Positions 13,890-26,381 of a DNA stretch of 64,000 nucleotides are shown here, piece by piece. Below the pieces are notes generated by a model. It was not told where the DNA came from. It did not search any database and was given only the letters and a program-made list of their open reading frames with translations. Each line of letters opens with the position of its first letter. The stretch's first letter is position 1. Both the position numbers and the translations under genes were made by a program. Source of the stretch: Opisthorchis felineus (lineage: Eukaryota; Platyhelminthes; Trematoda; Opisthorchiida; Opisthorchiidae); NCBI GenBank assembly GCA_004794785.1, contig SJOL01010838.1, positions 522,383 to 586,382 on the forward strand, given 5' to 3'.

Positions 13890-15880
13890 AAAAAATCATT
13901 TCGATGGAAGTGGTATGCAGGAATATTTTCCAGAAAGTTCAGTTGGCTGACGCGATGTTAATCCAAAAAAACAGAGCCCGGTCGGATAGAAAAAAGCCAC
14001 CTAAAGGGTTTCGGCGTCTTCTGAAAAAGAGGTACCGGCTATTTTCCAAAAAGAAAATTACAGGTGACTCAGATGAGCTGAAATTTCATAACATGCGGGA
14101 CCGTTGTGAATCAGAACTCCGCCAATGGAACATACAAAAAGAAGCCACGATACTGGACCTGACCCGGAAAAGCAAAAATGTGCTATTTAAGTACACAAGA
14201 CTCCGCCGAAAAAATTAGCCAGCCGTCTTCTACTTAAAGGACGGGAACAGGAAGCCTACGAGTGAAACAACAGTGGTATCTGAAGCCTACAGAGAACATA
14301 ATACAAGCCTGTATTCTGCCCCACCGTCCTCGTCACATCCACTCTTGTGGAGAGGTAACTACGAACAGCCTCTAACCAGGTTGGTCTTCACGGAGAACGT
14401 TCGTCAACTCCTGCACAGGACAAACCCCTTCAGCGCGTTGGGGCCAGAAGTGGTCCATCAAACGACCCTAAAGGAAACCTCACTCACACTGGCGAAGCAT
14501 GTCTGCCTGGTGTTTCGTCAGTCGCTTGACGAAGGCAACCTTCCCTCTAATTGAACGGAAGCGATTGTTACGTCAATCTACAAAACCGGTGACTGACTAT
14601 TGATCGGAGGCCACAGGCCTATTAGACTCGCTAGCGGCCATGCAAGATGATGGAATGCATTCTGACGCGGGCCATCTTTAATCATCTTACTAAAAATAAT
14701 TTATTATCCTTAGCGCAAGACGGATTCCTCCTAAACCATTCTTGTGTAATGAACATGCTCGTACATACGGACAGCTAAACCCAAGCTAAGAACAAAGGAC
14801 TCATATCGGCTGCAATATTTTTCGATTTCTCAAAGGCATTCGATCGAGTCTTACACGTCCCGCCTCTCCACAAATTCGAGTCTCGCAGGATTCATGGGGA
14901 AATTCTACGCTGAATAAAGGCGTTACTAACCGCCATAGCCTTCAGATTGAAAGTAGGCTCGGCCTACTCTTCTTCGGAGCTGGTCTCCATTGGAGTTACT
15001 CAAGGCGCTGCTTTGGGACCGCTTTTGTTCCCGATCTACGTCTTCCACCCTCCAGAAGTTCCTTCAAGCCCATGTCTACTTTTTTCGGACAACTTGAAAT
15101 CCCGGGATTTAAATGCCAGTGCCTCCCGAATGGACATAGACACTGAAAAGCAGCGATTGTTGGACCGGCTCCTTCGTCTGAATGGCGAAAAGTGCATCCA
15201 TATGTAGTTCGGGGGAGACCCAGTGAACGCCGTTTTCATGCATGGTGAAAATGGACCAGATGTTACGAGGATAAGTATCAAAAGGATTCAGTTGTGTGGC
15301 TCTCTTAAAACATGTGCTTCTCATTGCATCATGAGAAATCGGCTCAAAAGGCATTCGAGGTTCTACGGCGGAATTGACGAACCTTCTCCCGTATTACTCG
15401 CATGGACTTCCAAATACTCTATTGGGACTGTCAGACCGCTTCTTGAATATATTAACCGAATTGTCTACTAAGGACCCTAGAAAGGCATAACTCTCATTGA
15501 GCATGTCCAAAAAGTAGCCACAAAAATGGTTGCCGGCCTTAAACCTATGGACAATGAAATGCGTCTTGCAGTGTTTTACCTCTTTCCCCTGGAGTATCTT
15601 TGTCTCCGAGAAAAACGAATCTTTAGTTATGGCCTGTTTAAACAAAACGTGGCCAACAGGTTTTTCGCTGACACACAGCAGGGACGTGGTGATGAAATTT
15701 TCAAGTTCAGAATGCGTGGAATAACTTTCTTCCGACGGCCGTTCTCGCTGCATCCAGTGCCCAGTCCAAAGAACGTTTAGACGCTTTTTTGGTTGAGTCC
15801 CCGCACTGCCAAGATTACTGCCTCGCCTTAAAATCTTAGAGAGCAGTCCTGTACCCTTTTTTATGCCCATCAGGTGAAAG
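13890..15880 (+). mobile_element. CR1/Jockey-like LINE remnant (reverse transcriptase ORF, inactivated)
   Basis: A non-LTR retrotransposon ORF2 remnant read on the + strand through several frames. Recognisable blocks in order: the linker before the RT (about 13980-14215); an RT block with a NPFSALGPE stretch (about 14430) and EAIVTSIYKTGD (about 14558); the A motif FDFSKAFDRV at 14821-14850; a GVTQGAALGPLLF block near 14992-15028; the C motif near 15079-15096; and the family's C-terminal block (RPLLEYIN, then [13 protein letters not shown] and [11 protein letters not shown], 15430-15620). Frameshifts and stops separate these blocks. The catalytic FADD/YADD box reads FSDN, so the enzyme is dead even ignoring frames. 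An endonuclease domain is not recognisable upstream. Assignment to CR1/Jockey is from motif order and remembered flatworm relatives. Confidence 0.8.
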
Positions 15881-18800
15881 GAATCCGCTGAACGACAAAA
15901 ACAAACCTTACGCGGGAATCCTGGGCGAAGGCCTCAATCCTGTGTATCGCCCCTGGATTCTGTTGGAAAAATGCAGCCAGGGACTTTCTACTCGACTTCA
16001 AGCGCGTTCAGATGCAGTAAGATATAAATTTTGGGGCACAATTTTTTACAACAATCTCTGAGCTACCTTATGTTAAGATTGGCGCAATGCTTGACACTTC
16101 TTTAAACAACTCCGAGTAAGCGATGGTTCAGCAAACGTTTTAATGTGCTTTATTCCCCGTTTCCACGGCCCATGTTGTCTTGTACCTAACTGCACAGAAC
16201 AATAAACGTAAACGTCCAAGCCACGGAATTGGCACGATCGGCGTTTATGGAGTTGAATTCTGCGATCACCATTGTCGATGGCTCTGCCAACGAATAAGTC
16301 ACTGCCAGGTTATCATTTGCCACCAGACCCTTTCCTTTGACGGTGGATTTCGTCTTGCAATATTATGCGGACCGTATGTAGAACCGACCTATCTTTTTCT
16401 CGAAGCGGCTGAAACCATTTGAATTGAGATACAGTACCCTTGGGGGCTAGCTGTTGGCCACTTACATCGGTATCAAACGATCTCGTCAAGTCTCCGCGGG
16501 TCGCATCCTCGCCGTTTGTATCTGTCACAAGGCGTCTGTTCAAGTCTCACGTTCGACAATGAACACCTGACTTTCTGAGGAATTTCGTCCCCAGGAATAC
16601 GTCTCTCATTTATATCACGACCCCGGCGACTTGTCACATGATCCCAATACCCCACTGCAGGCAAAATTATTGGGGGCGACTCCCGGCATCGACATGGCAG
16701 CCGTTGCGGCTGCACAAGCATCCGACGCGAAAGTTTCGGGACTTCGTCAAACACCTACATTGTAGATTGTTGCCGTGTCGCTGTCAAGTCGGACGCTGTT
16801 ATTTTGACTAACCTCATATCTATATTCTCCAGGCTCTCAACACCCCTGGCTCCGCGGCACATGTTACAAAACTGTCCACACTTCATTCCTCTGAGCAAAC
16901 ACATACTCTTGGACCTACTCACATAGTTTTCATCTGGCTTAAAGATACATCGGCCCCAAAAGCTGCAAAAACGCGTCCAAAGTCTCAGCTCTGCAAAGAC
17001 CATTGACAACTTAAATACCCTCTTGATTTTTCCGCACCCCCGATGTGCTTTCTCAACATGAATTATCTGAGGAGGAAAGTACCCGTGCTGCACTCCCGGT
17101 GCATCCGTTGCACAATATCTTGTGTTTTACGTTTTGCGCGTCAGCCTTAACACTTCCACCACGTCAGAAACCTTTGTTACTGTATTCCTTGAAGCCTGGG
17201 GACAAAGAGTACTTCTATCATGACACTGCTGCCCCGGCCGGGCACCCCACATTTTCGACGTTTTTGCATCGATCACGGATGCCTCAGAGGCCAAGAAGGT
17301 GCACAGGGATGTCAGCCATTCAGCAGCCACCAGATCATTGGGGAGACTCTCTCGGCAGTTGAAGTCTGGTCTTCAAGCCTCTAAGATTCCTAGTGGAGGA
17401 AAGTCTCGCCGCCAGGCTTTTCCAGGATCAGGAGCACTTTGAAATCACGTTTGGACACCGGCTCAATTGAGGCAGTCTATGGCTGTACATTTTGCCTCCT
17501 GTTTAAACTCGCATTTCAATTACAACAATTGCGGATAACTCTTTATGCAACCGTATGCACTTTGCCGTCCAGCAGCTTTTCTCTCCAAGAACTCACTGTC
17601 TTGCGTACCAATCAGCTAGTCAGCGTTCTGGATGGCTTTCCCTAGAAGTCATCTTGTCCGTCTACCAATCTTCCTTTCCGCAAAAATTGCGCACGTGTTG
17701 CACTGCCTTCAATGACAAGGAAGGTGGGGCCGAAACAGTCCCCAAAGAATTACTGGAGTTGGGTTTCGTCGATGAAGATCTCTAGTGACCAGTAAATCAT
17801 GTTTTCCCTCGGCTATCTTTTAGGAGTCGTCGATAGTCAACCCCCAGACTGCACCAAAAATTCTCGTGCATTCCGCTTTACGCTGAGCTTACTCCTTGGC
17901 TGAAAGCCATAAGAAGTTTATTGGACTTTTGCTGGCTCCAAATAGTCCACTGGTGGTTGATGAAGCAACTTCTGGCCCCTTCGACGAGCTAATAAATATG
18001 CTGCCAAAACTTTCGCCATCAATCCAGAAACATCATTAGCGCGGTTTGACGGGTGCGTCCTTACGTCTCATTTGGGGGTTTAGTTCTTCGAAGGTCATCG
18101 GTAACATTTCGTTGCGACTGACCAATTAGGATGCAGGTCTCTGGGAGTTCCACTGGTTAATTTCCGTTTGGGTGGCGAGTTCGGTGGCGTGAAATACGGG
18201 CCGCAACGCAACTTGAGTTGAAAGACTACAGCAGGATGATGAGAAACTGTGTTATAGGTAGCTAGCCACAGCAAGAATTATAAAATAGTCCGCGAAAACT
18301 ATATAAATCAGAAAAAACATGAAGGAAGTGCCAATCCAAGCACATAACTGACTTCTTGATTAGGGACAAAAGGTTGGCGAGCCGGAAAACAGGCTAGAAA
18401 AACAGATCAACAGCCACCCACCCAAACGCCAATAAAGTGTCGCACCCTTGTAAAGTGAGATGATACGTTCTACCCATTTTGGTTATGTGGAAAGTTCCAG
18501 CTTACTAGCATCGATCACCAAAAACCACCGCCTCGAACCCTGGAACCATTAGTTCTCCTTTTTCTTCCTTTCACTTTTCAACCAGACTTCATTTTTCTCA
18601 TGGTCGGGTGCAGTGATCTAATATTCGGATGGGCACGTTAGTGGCCACTCGCTTGACACTTTCGCCGTTAGTGGGCTTTGATGGATCCTGCCTCCATTGG
18701 GATCGGTTTGTCACCGGCAAGCCTTTATCAGACGCATTTACCACCCTAACTCACACTTATAACTAATGGAAGTTGATCATAAAGGCTCAGAAATATTTTA

Positions 18801-21800
18801 TTATCATGGACTTATAAAAGGTTTAAGGAATTGGATCCGGGCAAACGCCTTTGCGGCAAGTTCCTCCAGATATTTGGATGGATTGACTCTACTATATATG
18901 CACGCAGGCAAGCCCTGTAAGTTGAGGTTTTGGAACGTTTCACTCGCAGTACAGAGGTAGCACTCTGCATTAGATTTTTGCGAGGACAGTAGCGCAGCAT
19001 GATAGGGCACACAGTGGAGGACTACAGCTTCCTAGTTCCATTTTGCTCTTAAATTTAGAGAGCGGAGTTTCGTTACACTGGCCAATGTTTTAGCTAAACT
19101 GAATTTGCAGCTCCGCCGCACACTTCATCTAAATAAGCGGCACCAATAGCAACAAAACTTGTAAGCATCAAGGTTGAAATTAATCCGCCTGGTTTAGGCT
19201 TCATTTCGCACACGTCTTTTTGTAAAAAGGATACGAATTCACATCATTCCACGGTGACTTCTGTCGAGGCCGAAGCCATTTACAAAATACAGTGAACTGC
19301 GCACTTGGTCTTTCGATCCTGCCCACATATAGAGGCACATGTAAAGTAAACTTATTCTTCCCACTACTCATGTTACCTGAAGAACAGACCAGGTTGGGCG
19401 CATTGCGCTGGCAGCCGGCCTTCAATCGTGTTAATAACGTTCGACGTCGGTGTCGTCAGAAAAGGTCAACGCCGTTACTGACTTGATTAGTATTTGTTGC
19501 TGGAGACACAAAGTGTCGTGTTAGGCTATGGTCGGTCAGCATCTTCCTTGCCCTGAGGTCCGAATCGCTGTCTGATCTTGGAAAATGGAGCTATCCTCAC
19601 CCGCCTCTAGGCTCGCTGACTACTTCTATAACAAGGCAGTCTCTGGATAAATAGAAAATTGGCTATACATTGCACCACCCGATGTATGTGGATTCCTGAG
19701 GTGACTGCAGCAAAGGGCAGAGCCCTTTATGCTTTACACGAAACATGACATCTCTTTAGAAATATGGACTGCCGAAGGACTCTGGTGCAAAGGGTATAAG
19801 TCTGGACCATCGGTGAAACAAAAAACCACCCGATTGTTATTTCTTCCCTGAACGCAACACAACACGCCAAAGTAACGAGAATACACCATTACTAATACCA
19901 TGAGTGAGTCAGATTTCAGTGGGGCCAATAGTACCAGTAGTTGCAGATTTAGGTAACAGAGTAAGGTCACTTTGCTTCGAAGCCTCGAGTCCCTAAATGT
20001 GGCAAGCAACGACTGCCAAAGTGGACCGCTGGTGATAAGCAACAGCTTGCGCTTGAAAGAAGTGCTTTTGAACTGCCAGAAAAATCCACCACAACCGGGT
20101 CAGCTTACCGGAGCACTCAAACCGTCTATACTCTTCGACAGTCTTTAACAAAACAATCTCTAAGGTTCCAAAACTGCTCGCCCAGCTAAATGTTAGTACG
20201 AGAAAAAACACTCATATCCATTCGCAAACTCTAGCACAAGTTTCGTTGATACGAAGGCCTCATTCAAATCCTTTTTTTCTTGTCAGGACAAAAACCCGAT
20301 TCTCTCTGAAGGTCTGCTTCCCTAGACTCGTATAGTTTGGAAATTCAGGCACTGGTGAACTATTTACCGGCTCTCATGTGTGAACTTGGGGTTTTCCATT
20401 GTTTTTGGTGTCCACATTGAACAAACAGAGGCATCCCTTCCTTCTTATTCCAGCCCGTTTGCCCGAGTTAGAGAAAGTGCTGGGGCTAGCAGGAGGACCA
20501 TTTGTGGGATTAACTGCGGGATTCCCGTTCCGAACGATATGTTCAGCGGTTTAGAACGAGGCGTTTGGGCCCAGGTGAAAATTTTGTTCGTGGTTGCGAT
20601 TACAGGCTAGAGTGGGCAAGAGGCTGCGGTCGAGATTCTGAAGAAAGTAGTTGCGGGAGTGCCATCAGACTGGTTATGGCAGTGCCATGCCATCATTGCA
20701 CTGACATACTTCGGTTTCCAAACAGCCCCGTAAAGGTCGTCAAGGTTGCCGCAATCGGACATGGGATACGCATTTCCGTGGCAGCTGGATGCAGGTTAGG
20801 CCAGGAGATTGACACAAATAGATTCAGGCCGATGCAGAGTCACGGGAATTTCCAATCAGTAGAAGGACATGTGAGTGTATACCGCGGACAAGCCAGATTG
20901 AATAAATAAGGGTCGCACGGGGCGTTTGCGCAACTACATCGAAGTTTGAAGCTTCGGAAGAGGGTAATGAGGAAGGAATAGAATGAGGGCAGTAGCGTCT
21001 GGTGAGTGCCAGGAGGCATCAGATAAAACGGCGTTCAATAGAAAAATATATAAAAGCGGATGACAGCAAACTAAACGAACCCAGGAAGAGGTGGATTTTG
21101 TTGGCTAACCAGGAAGCCAAGTACTAGCTGGGCCAAAGTAGGTGCCTAATTTTGGGAAGGTAATGACTTAGCCGCCGAGGCAGGGTGGCTAGCCGTTGGA
21201 CTATTTGGAACAGGCGATTACATGGTGAGAATGCATGGCGGTAGTTTTTAGCTCAGCAAAAAAATCCAACCAAAGGGCCTCCGTTGTGCAAAGGGGGTGG
21301 TAGTGTAAACAGGGATAGCAGACAAATAATAAGCGGGTGGGCAACAGCTTCTGAGATAATGGATAAGAACCGTAGTTTAACTGGAATCTACTACCTCAAA
21401 TCAACAGGAAGGTAAGAGTATGGGTGGCCAGTCACTGAGTCACTGCTGTCAGCTCCAAGAAGCGAATAATGCATGGCAAAAACAGCCATTAGGCGCTAGC
21501 TGTGACTACTGGTAATAAGGAAATGACGAGAAACTTACGTTTTATGTGTATATGATTGCTTCAAAAAAACGTGTGTGTTATGTCTGGATGATAAAGTGGC
21601 ATTAGGGTGGTGCAACCCAACTAAGACGAAGGTGGCCACGCTTTGCACGCCGATGTTAGCCGTGAGCCTCCCCCAGAACCTCCAGGCTACCCATGAATAT
21701 TTTTTAAAAAAACGAAAGGACTGCTGCCATTCGTTTGTATTCCTTGGTGTTGTCAGACAAATGACAACCGTGATAAGTCCAATCCAACTACAGACAAACA

Positions 21801-24103
21801 ACAACGGTGATCTTTTATGGTTTTCCCGAATTAAAGGCCAGGCTCAGAGCCACGCGTGCTACTGGAGGAGTGGCGGGTATACGAACACATTCCTTAAAGT
21901 GTAAGCTGACCAAATCAAAGCTTAAGGAGGACTTGATGACTTACCGTCATTAGGATAATCTGGCGATTAGATAGCTCTGACAGAAGCAGCCGGAGAACCG
22001 TGAATACCTGGCTTTGGAGTGCTAGCGACTTCAACCTGGCCTCGGAGAGTTGAATTACCCTGAGTATCGGGAAATTTGGGCACGGTGGTCTTTGTTCGAT
22101 CAGCCAGTTTTTGCACAAGGTCAGCTTTCGAGCCTCCAGGATTGCAGGCGCAAGCCACACTGGCATTTCCTCAGCAAAGCAAACAGCCCAACTTTCGCAT
22201 CTCAGCCCTTCTTGAGAGGCCACTAATCGAAATAACAATTTCCTCCATCGGAAAAGGTGATTGCAAATGCAGAGGCACAACCTTCTGAAAGTGACCTGAA
22301 TAGCGATAGCTTATCGGGAAACTGAAGATAAGGATTTTTGCAACCTCTGAAATTGCCAGATTCGACGGGGCCGAGCTCGCGACACCACCCCAAGTAAGCT
22401 TTATCCAATGGAATATCAGCGAAATTCCAAACTGACATCCTCTTTTCCCTCCAAATTGACGCTTCAAAGCAACAAACACCGATCAATGCGTACAAGCGTT
22501 TTTATTCCCACCTAAGAAAAATACTGGACGACTGGATGGTTTGATCTAGTCCGAATGGATGACCTTGAACCTTGCATCAATTTGAGGCACGAAATCAAGC
22601 GTGAAGGATGACTGATTTACGTAATGAGACATGAGAACCATGGACAATCAGATATGCGATCCGCACAAAAGCTGGTATTTATGTGTTTAAAAGTGTCTTC
22701 TAAATAACATACAAAAGCGTCACAAAGCCGGACAGACAAAATAAGAACATAAACCTAGTCATTAATTCACTGAGGTAAGAAAGCGGGCGGTTGGTGTACC
22801 CAGGGTTCGGACCGCATTCCATGCATGCACCGGTTTCAGGCCTTCGGCTTATTCCACTAAATTAATAAGACGCAGAAGGCGGCCGGTTAATAGTTTATTG
22901 GAGCAGCCGGGGTCACTTAACGCTCTCTGTTTGTCCTTGTCACGATATAATTTTTAAACAAATCATTTGCATGGGTTTGGCTTGTGAGTGAATCAACTCT
23001 TCCGTGAGGCGTGGACTGACGCAGTGGAACGAACTTTATAAGAAAACGCAACGGCGATAAGAAGAATAAGGAAATGACACCCCATGAGTGGAAAATTACA
23101 TGATCGTCCGCTAATCCGCTCCACTTGTCTAAGTATGTATGCTGTCCAGTTGTTCCGGTAGTTCGCTGATCACGCGGCCTGCCATCAGTACTTAGTACAC
23201 TGTTGTCCCCTAAAAGCCCGGCGCATTAGAAAAATGTACTGATAACTCAAGCTGTACTTCACAAATACTGTTATCGCCAATTGGATGTAAAGAAATCCGA
23301 CATTTATGTCAAGCAGGGTCAACCTGAGAGGTGATGCGGGGTTGTATCGAAACCACAACGGCAGCAAAAGAACTACTGTGATGAGGAGATACCAATAATC
23401 CCTTCAAAACAGGTAATATTTGGCTCCGGAGCTGTATCATTGGTCCAAGCTCCACTCTGGGTAAAAGAGACCCTTTGTGGCGGAAAAAGTGCTGTTAGGA
23501 ACAAACTGCCTCATGCGACTCCTGGATAACAGTGCGAACAAAGTCATGGTCGCACAGTTCAATCACCGATGCAGGGACTGAATCCTGTCACGGTACCTCT
23601 ATAACCCACTGAGTTATACTGGGGGGTTCACTTTGACACCCACAAAATTCCTCATATCGGTTGGTTATTGGATAAACAATCACGGTCTCTTGGTGCTCAT
23701 ATTTGGAGGAGCACTGATAGTATCGCTGGCTATGAACATCACCAAAAATACTATGATGCCACATCGGCCGTTACGTAGTGCAGTCACCCGGGTCTACTTG
23801 CTTGCTGCATACAGCAGGGCGGGTAAGCGAAAGCATGCTACTGCCGATTCCCTCCTTTCCACACTTTCACGTGTTTCCTCTTTAACCTCATCCCACTCCA
23901 GAGTGAACACTTCGTGAAAGTCCCAGCACTAGGACTTTGTTCGCCTTGCATCATGGGGGCACCTATCTTCACTAGCAACCTTATGCACATCGAAGCCTGT
24001 TTTCAAACCACGAGAGCTGTTCTACTTAACTGCTTTTAATGTTCACACACCGAAAAAAGCAGGGTAGCACGTGAGTGTATACTAGATTCCTTCTGCACTG
24101 ATG
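15881..24103. other. Mostly featureless interval
   Basis: No host gene is supportable. Between 16300 and 17500 the minus strand has adjoining open frames in different phases that could be one decayed ORF, but I recognise no domain. At 23582-23827 (+) a short open frame contains one hydrophobic stretch followed by a possible donor site; the matching acceptor is weak. None of the SINE family occurs here. Confidence 0.4.
21967..22158 (-). pseudogene. Possible SAP-domain remnant
   Basis: The minus-strand frame holds NPGGSKADLVQKLADRTK, which fits the second half of a SAP DNA-binding motif (a GGSKADLV.KL signature followed by a basic residue). The first helix is not in frame; a neighbouring frame just upstream keeps some hydrophobic spacing, so a frameshift is possible. 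The remaining residues are low-complexity. SAP motifs occur in chromatin proteins and in some transposon proteins, and I cannot tell which this was. The match is short and could be chance. Confidence 0.22.
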
Positions 24104-24310
24104 TCAGAAACTAATCCGGGACGCAAAAGCTATTGAACTGACCGCTTCTTCGCTGTCTTCCCACTTCCACCTGCGCACCTCTGGTGACGCGGAGCCCCCT
24201 GTAGCCGGATATGCAGGGGGTGGATATTGTGTTGAGTAATCAAGCGGAGGCTTCTCCGCTTGACTTGCTACTCGTTGATAGCCGCCTTCGAATGTTTTGT
24301 TTTTCAAAAT
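24104..24310 (-). CDS. Probable terminal exon of an unidentified minus-strand gene, PPxY-containing tail
   Basis: On the minus strand a strong acceptor (a T/C-rich run ending TTTTTCAG) sits immediately before position 24310, and 69 codons follow to a TGA at 24106-24104. The 68 residues read like a cytoplasmic tail. They include RVASQ, LDYSTQ, then QYPPPAYP, which contains a PPxY box of the kind bound by WW domains of Nedd4-type ubiquitin ligases, and an acidic WKWEDSEEA stretch. There is no membrane span inside the exon. Upstream exons would lie at higher coordinates, perhaps beyond the LINE cluster, and I could not find them. The family is not recognised. Evidence is the clean acceptor plus residue composition, so this is a candidate, not a firm gene. 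Confidence 0.4.
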   Translation of the reverse strand: MLKNKTFEGGYQRVASQAEKPPLDYSTQYPPPAYPATGGSASPEVRRWKWEDSEEAVSSIAFASRISF

Positions 24311-24783
24311 CTGAAAAATTCCGAGAAATAGAGATGTTCGTCACTCTCTGATTTATCGGCCTCGACTGTCTGTAGCTCTAAATCTGCCAAACACAGTTCC
24401 TGTGACGCACAGTTCCTGGGTTAAAAGCTCAGATGTTGTGATCACCCGCAGACTGTTCCTTCGCAGTACAAATATCCGAAACAGCGGCAATCGCTTGACT
24501 AAATGGTGTCCACTAACGAACCAATCTTAAACCCAAGTAAATCCCATTGCCATCAGTTACCGGTGATGAGAGACGATCACTGCTTACCGTCCCCTCTGGA
24601 TTACTAATGTGGGCTGCTTTCATGCACTTGTCCGTCGCTGCTTTCCATTGCGCTTTTCAGGCTCATGCTTAACACGCATACATCGCCCGATCACGGAAAA
24701 CATCTGGAACCCAGAAATCAGACAACCATTTCAGAAACTATTCCAATAGCCACTTCCTGACCCGAGCGAGGTGTTCAAGGCTT

Positions 24784-25420
24784 CTATCTGCGGCATAGCC
24801 CATCTGATCTCCAAGTGATTGGATCTCTGGTAGGACCATGGCTTTGCTGGAGGCCCGGCAGTGCGTTTACGTTTATCATCATCATCATCATTGTCGGCTG
24901 TAAGAACCGCGTACTTGTCGTACAGTGGTTGTAGCTACCACATTTTCGTTCACCGATGATTTGGGGAGGTGGGGTAGGTAGCTGCGCATTGGAGGCGGGA
25001 GCTGATAAATTGGTGCGTAGATACAGCATTGTCAGTGGACTGTTAATTGGGGGAATTGGGAAGGGAGCTATGCGTTGAAGGCAATAGCTTGGATGCAAGA
25101 GCACCATTGAGGGCGCGACTGGGCCACGTCTGACAATGTCTCTAACCATTGATGTGGCCCGTCTTGGGGTCCCCATCCAGGAAGACGGCAATGACCAGTG
25201 CAGCTGAGTTTGCTGGTACTGGCTTTTATACTTCACTGCCAAGTCATTATTTGACCGCCTCTGGCTTGTTTCCATCATTCACGTGATTGTGCGAAAAGAA
25301 CCCTTCGAGGAAGTCGGTCGACTGGTATACGGAGCACGTGGCCAAGTCAGCGCAACCTGTACAGTGTGCTCAGTTCATCTATCGTGGGCGAGTTATTTCT
25401 TGCGAATACCATTCGACCTA
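24784..25420 (-). pseudogene. LINE C-terminal region and 3' UTR beyond the insertion
   Basis: After the inserted element, the minus strand resumes with GRMVFARNNSPTIDELS and then LGHVLRIPVDRLPRRVLFA, which is the expected continuation of the LINE C-terminal region. It includes two in-frame stops before PGWGPQD. The 3' part (25180-24880) is nearly duplicated in a second LINE fragment at 30390-30700, confirming that it belongs to the element. A CATCATCATCATCAT run at 24877 marks the tail. Confidence 0.75.
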
Positions 25421-25493
25421 GTGAAAAACGCTTGAAACCGATTGAGTAATCATCGTTTTCGGAAAAGTTTGGTAACAATCGGTAGATTTATTG

Positions 25494-25538
25494 CTGGGCA
25501 ACGTTTCGCTTTTGACACAAAAGCTTCGTCAGGCCAAG
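25494..25538 (-). ncRNA. Hammerhead-like motif in the left inverted arm
   Basis: Read on the minus strand: a CUUGGC strand, then CUGACGA, one extra A, a GCUUUU/AAAAGC hairpin with a five-base loop, then GAAACGUU and GCCCAG. This resembles a type I hammerhead: the CUGANGA core, stem II, GAA, a minimal stem III, and stem I formed by CUUGGC with GCCCAG (five of six pairs). Penelope-like pseudo-LTRs are known to carry such ribozymes. Weak points are the extra A before stem II and the almost absent stem III. The right arm copy (26495-26539, +) has CUGUCGA, which would break the core. Confidence 0.3.
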
Positions 25539-25589
25539 TGACTAGGTTACGAGGTTGGTCGAGATTTAAGGCGGAAGGAGAACCAATCA

Positions 25590-26381
25590 NNNNNNNNNNN
25601 NNNNNNNNNNNNNNNNNNNNNNNNNNNNNNNNNNNNNNNNNNNNNNNNNNNNNNNNNNNNNNNNNNNNNNNNNNNNNNNNNNNNNNNNNNNNNNNNNNNN
25701 NNNNNNNNNNNNNNNNNNNNNNNNNNNNNNNNNNNNNNNNNNNNNNNNNNNNNNNNNNNNNNNNNNNNNNNNNNNNNNNNNNNNNNNNNNNNNNNNNNNN
25801 NNNNNNNNNNNNNNNNNNNNNNNNNNNNNNNNNNNNNNNNNNNNNNNNNNNNNNNNNNNNNNNNNNNNNNNNNNNNNNNNNNNNNNNNNNNNNNNNNNNN
25901 NNNNNNNNNNNNNNNNNNNNNNNNNNNNNNNNNNNNNNNNNNNNNNNNNNNNNNNNNNNNNNNNNNNNNNNNNNNNNNNNNNNNNNNNNNNNNNNNNNNN
26001 NNNNNNNNNNNNNNNNNNNNNNNNNNNNNNNNNNNNNNNNNNNNNNNNNNNNNNNNNNNNNNNNNNNNNNNNNNNNNNNNNNNNNNNNNNNNNNNNNNNN
26101 NNNNNNNNNNNNNNNNNNNNNNNNNNNNNNNNNNNNNNNNNNNNNNNNNNNNNNNNNNNNNNNNNNNNNNNNNNNNNNNNNNNNNNNNNNNNNNNNNNNN
26201 NNNNNNNNNNNNNNNNNNNNNNNNNNNNNNNNNNNNNNNNNNNNNNNNNNNNNNNNNNNNNNNNNNNNNNNNNNNNNNNNNNNNNNNNNNNNNNNNNNNN
26301 NNNNNNNNNNNNNNNNNNNNNNNNNNNNNNNNNNNNNNNNNNNNNNNNNNNNNNNNNNNNNNNNNNNNNNNNNNNNNNNNN
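25590..26381. other. Assembly gap (792 N)
   Basis: An unbroken run of N between the two inverted arms. Because the LINE frame and the 13-bp duplication match on both sides, the scaffold join itself looks right. The true gap length is unknown. Confidence 0.99.

Noticed and set aside
16300..17500. Minus-strand cluster of open frames with some cysteines
   Set aside because: I could not match it to gag, transposase or host families in any frame; kept only as an interval note.
23582..23827. + strand frame with a hydrophobic span and a following donor, loosely like the first span of a Patched-type protein
   Set aside because: The acceptor is weak, no further exons are found, and the similarity is limited to one generic span.
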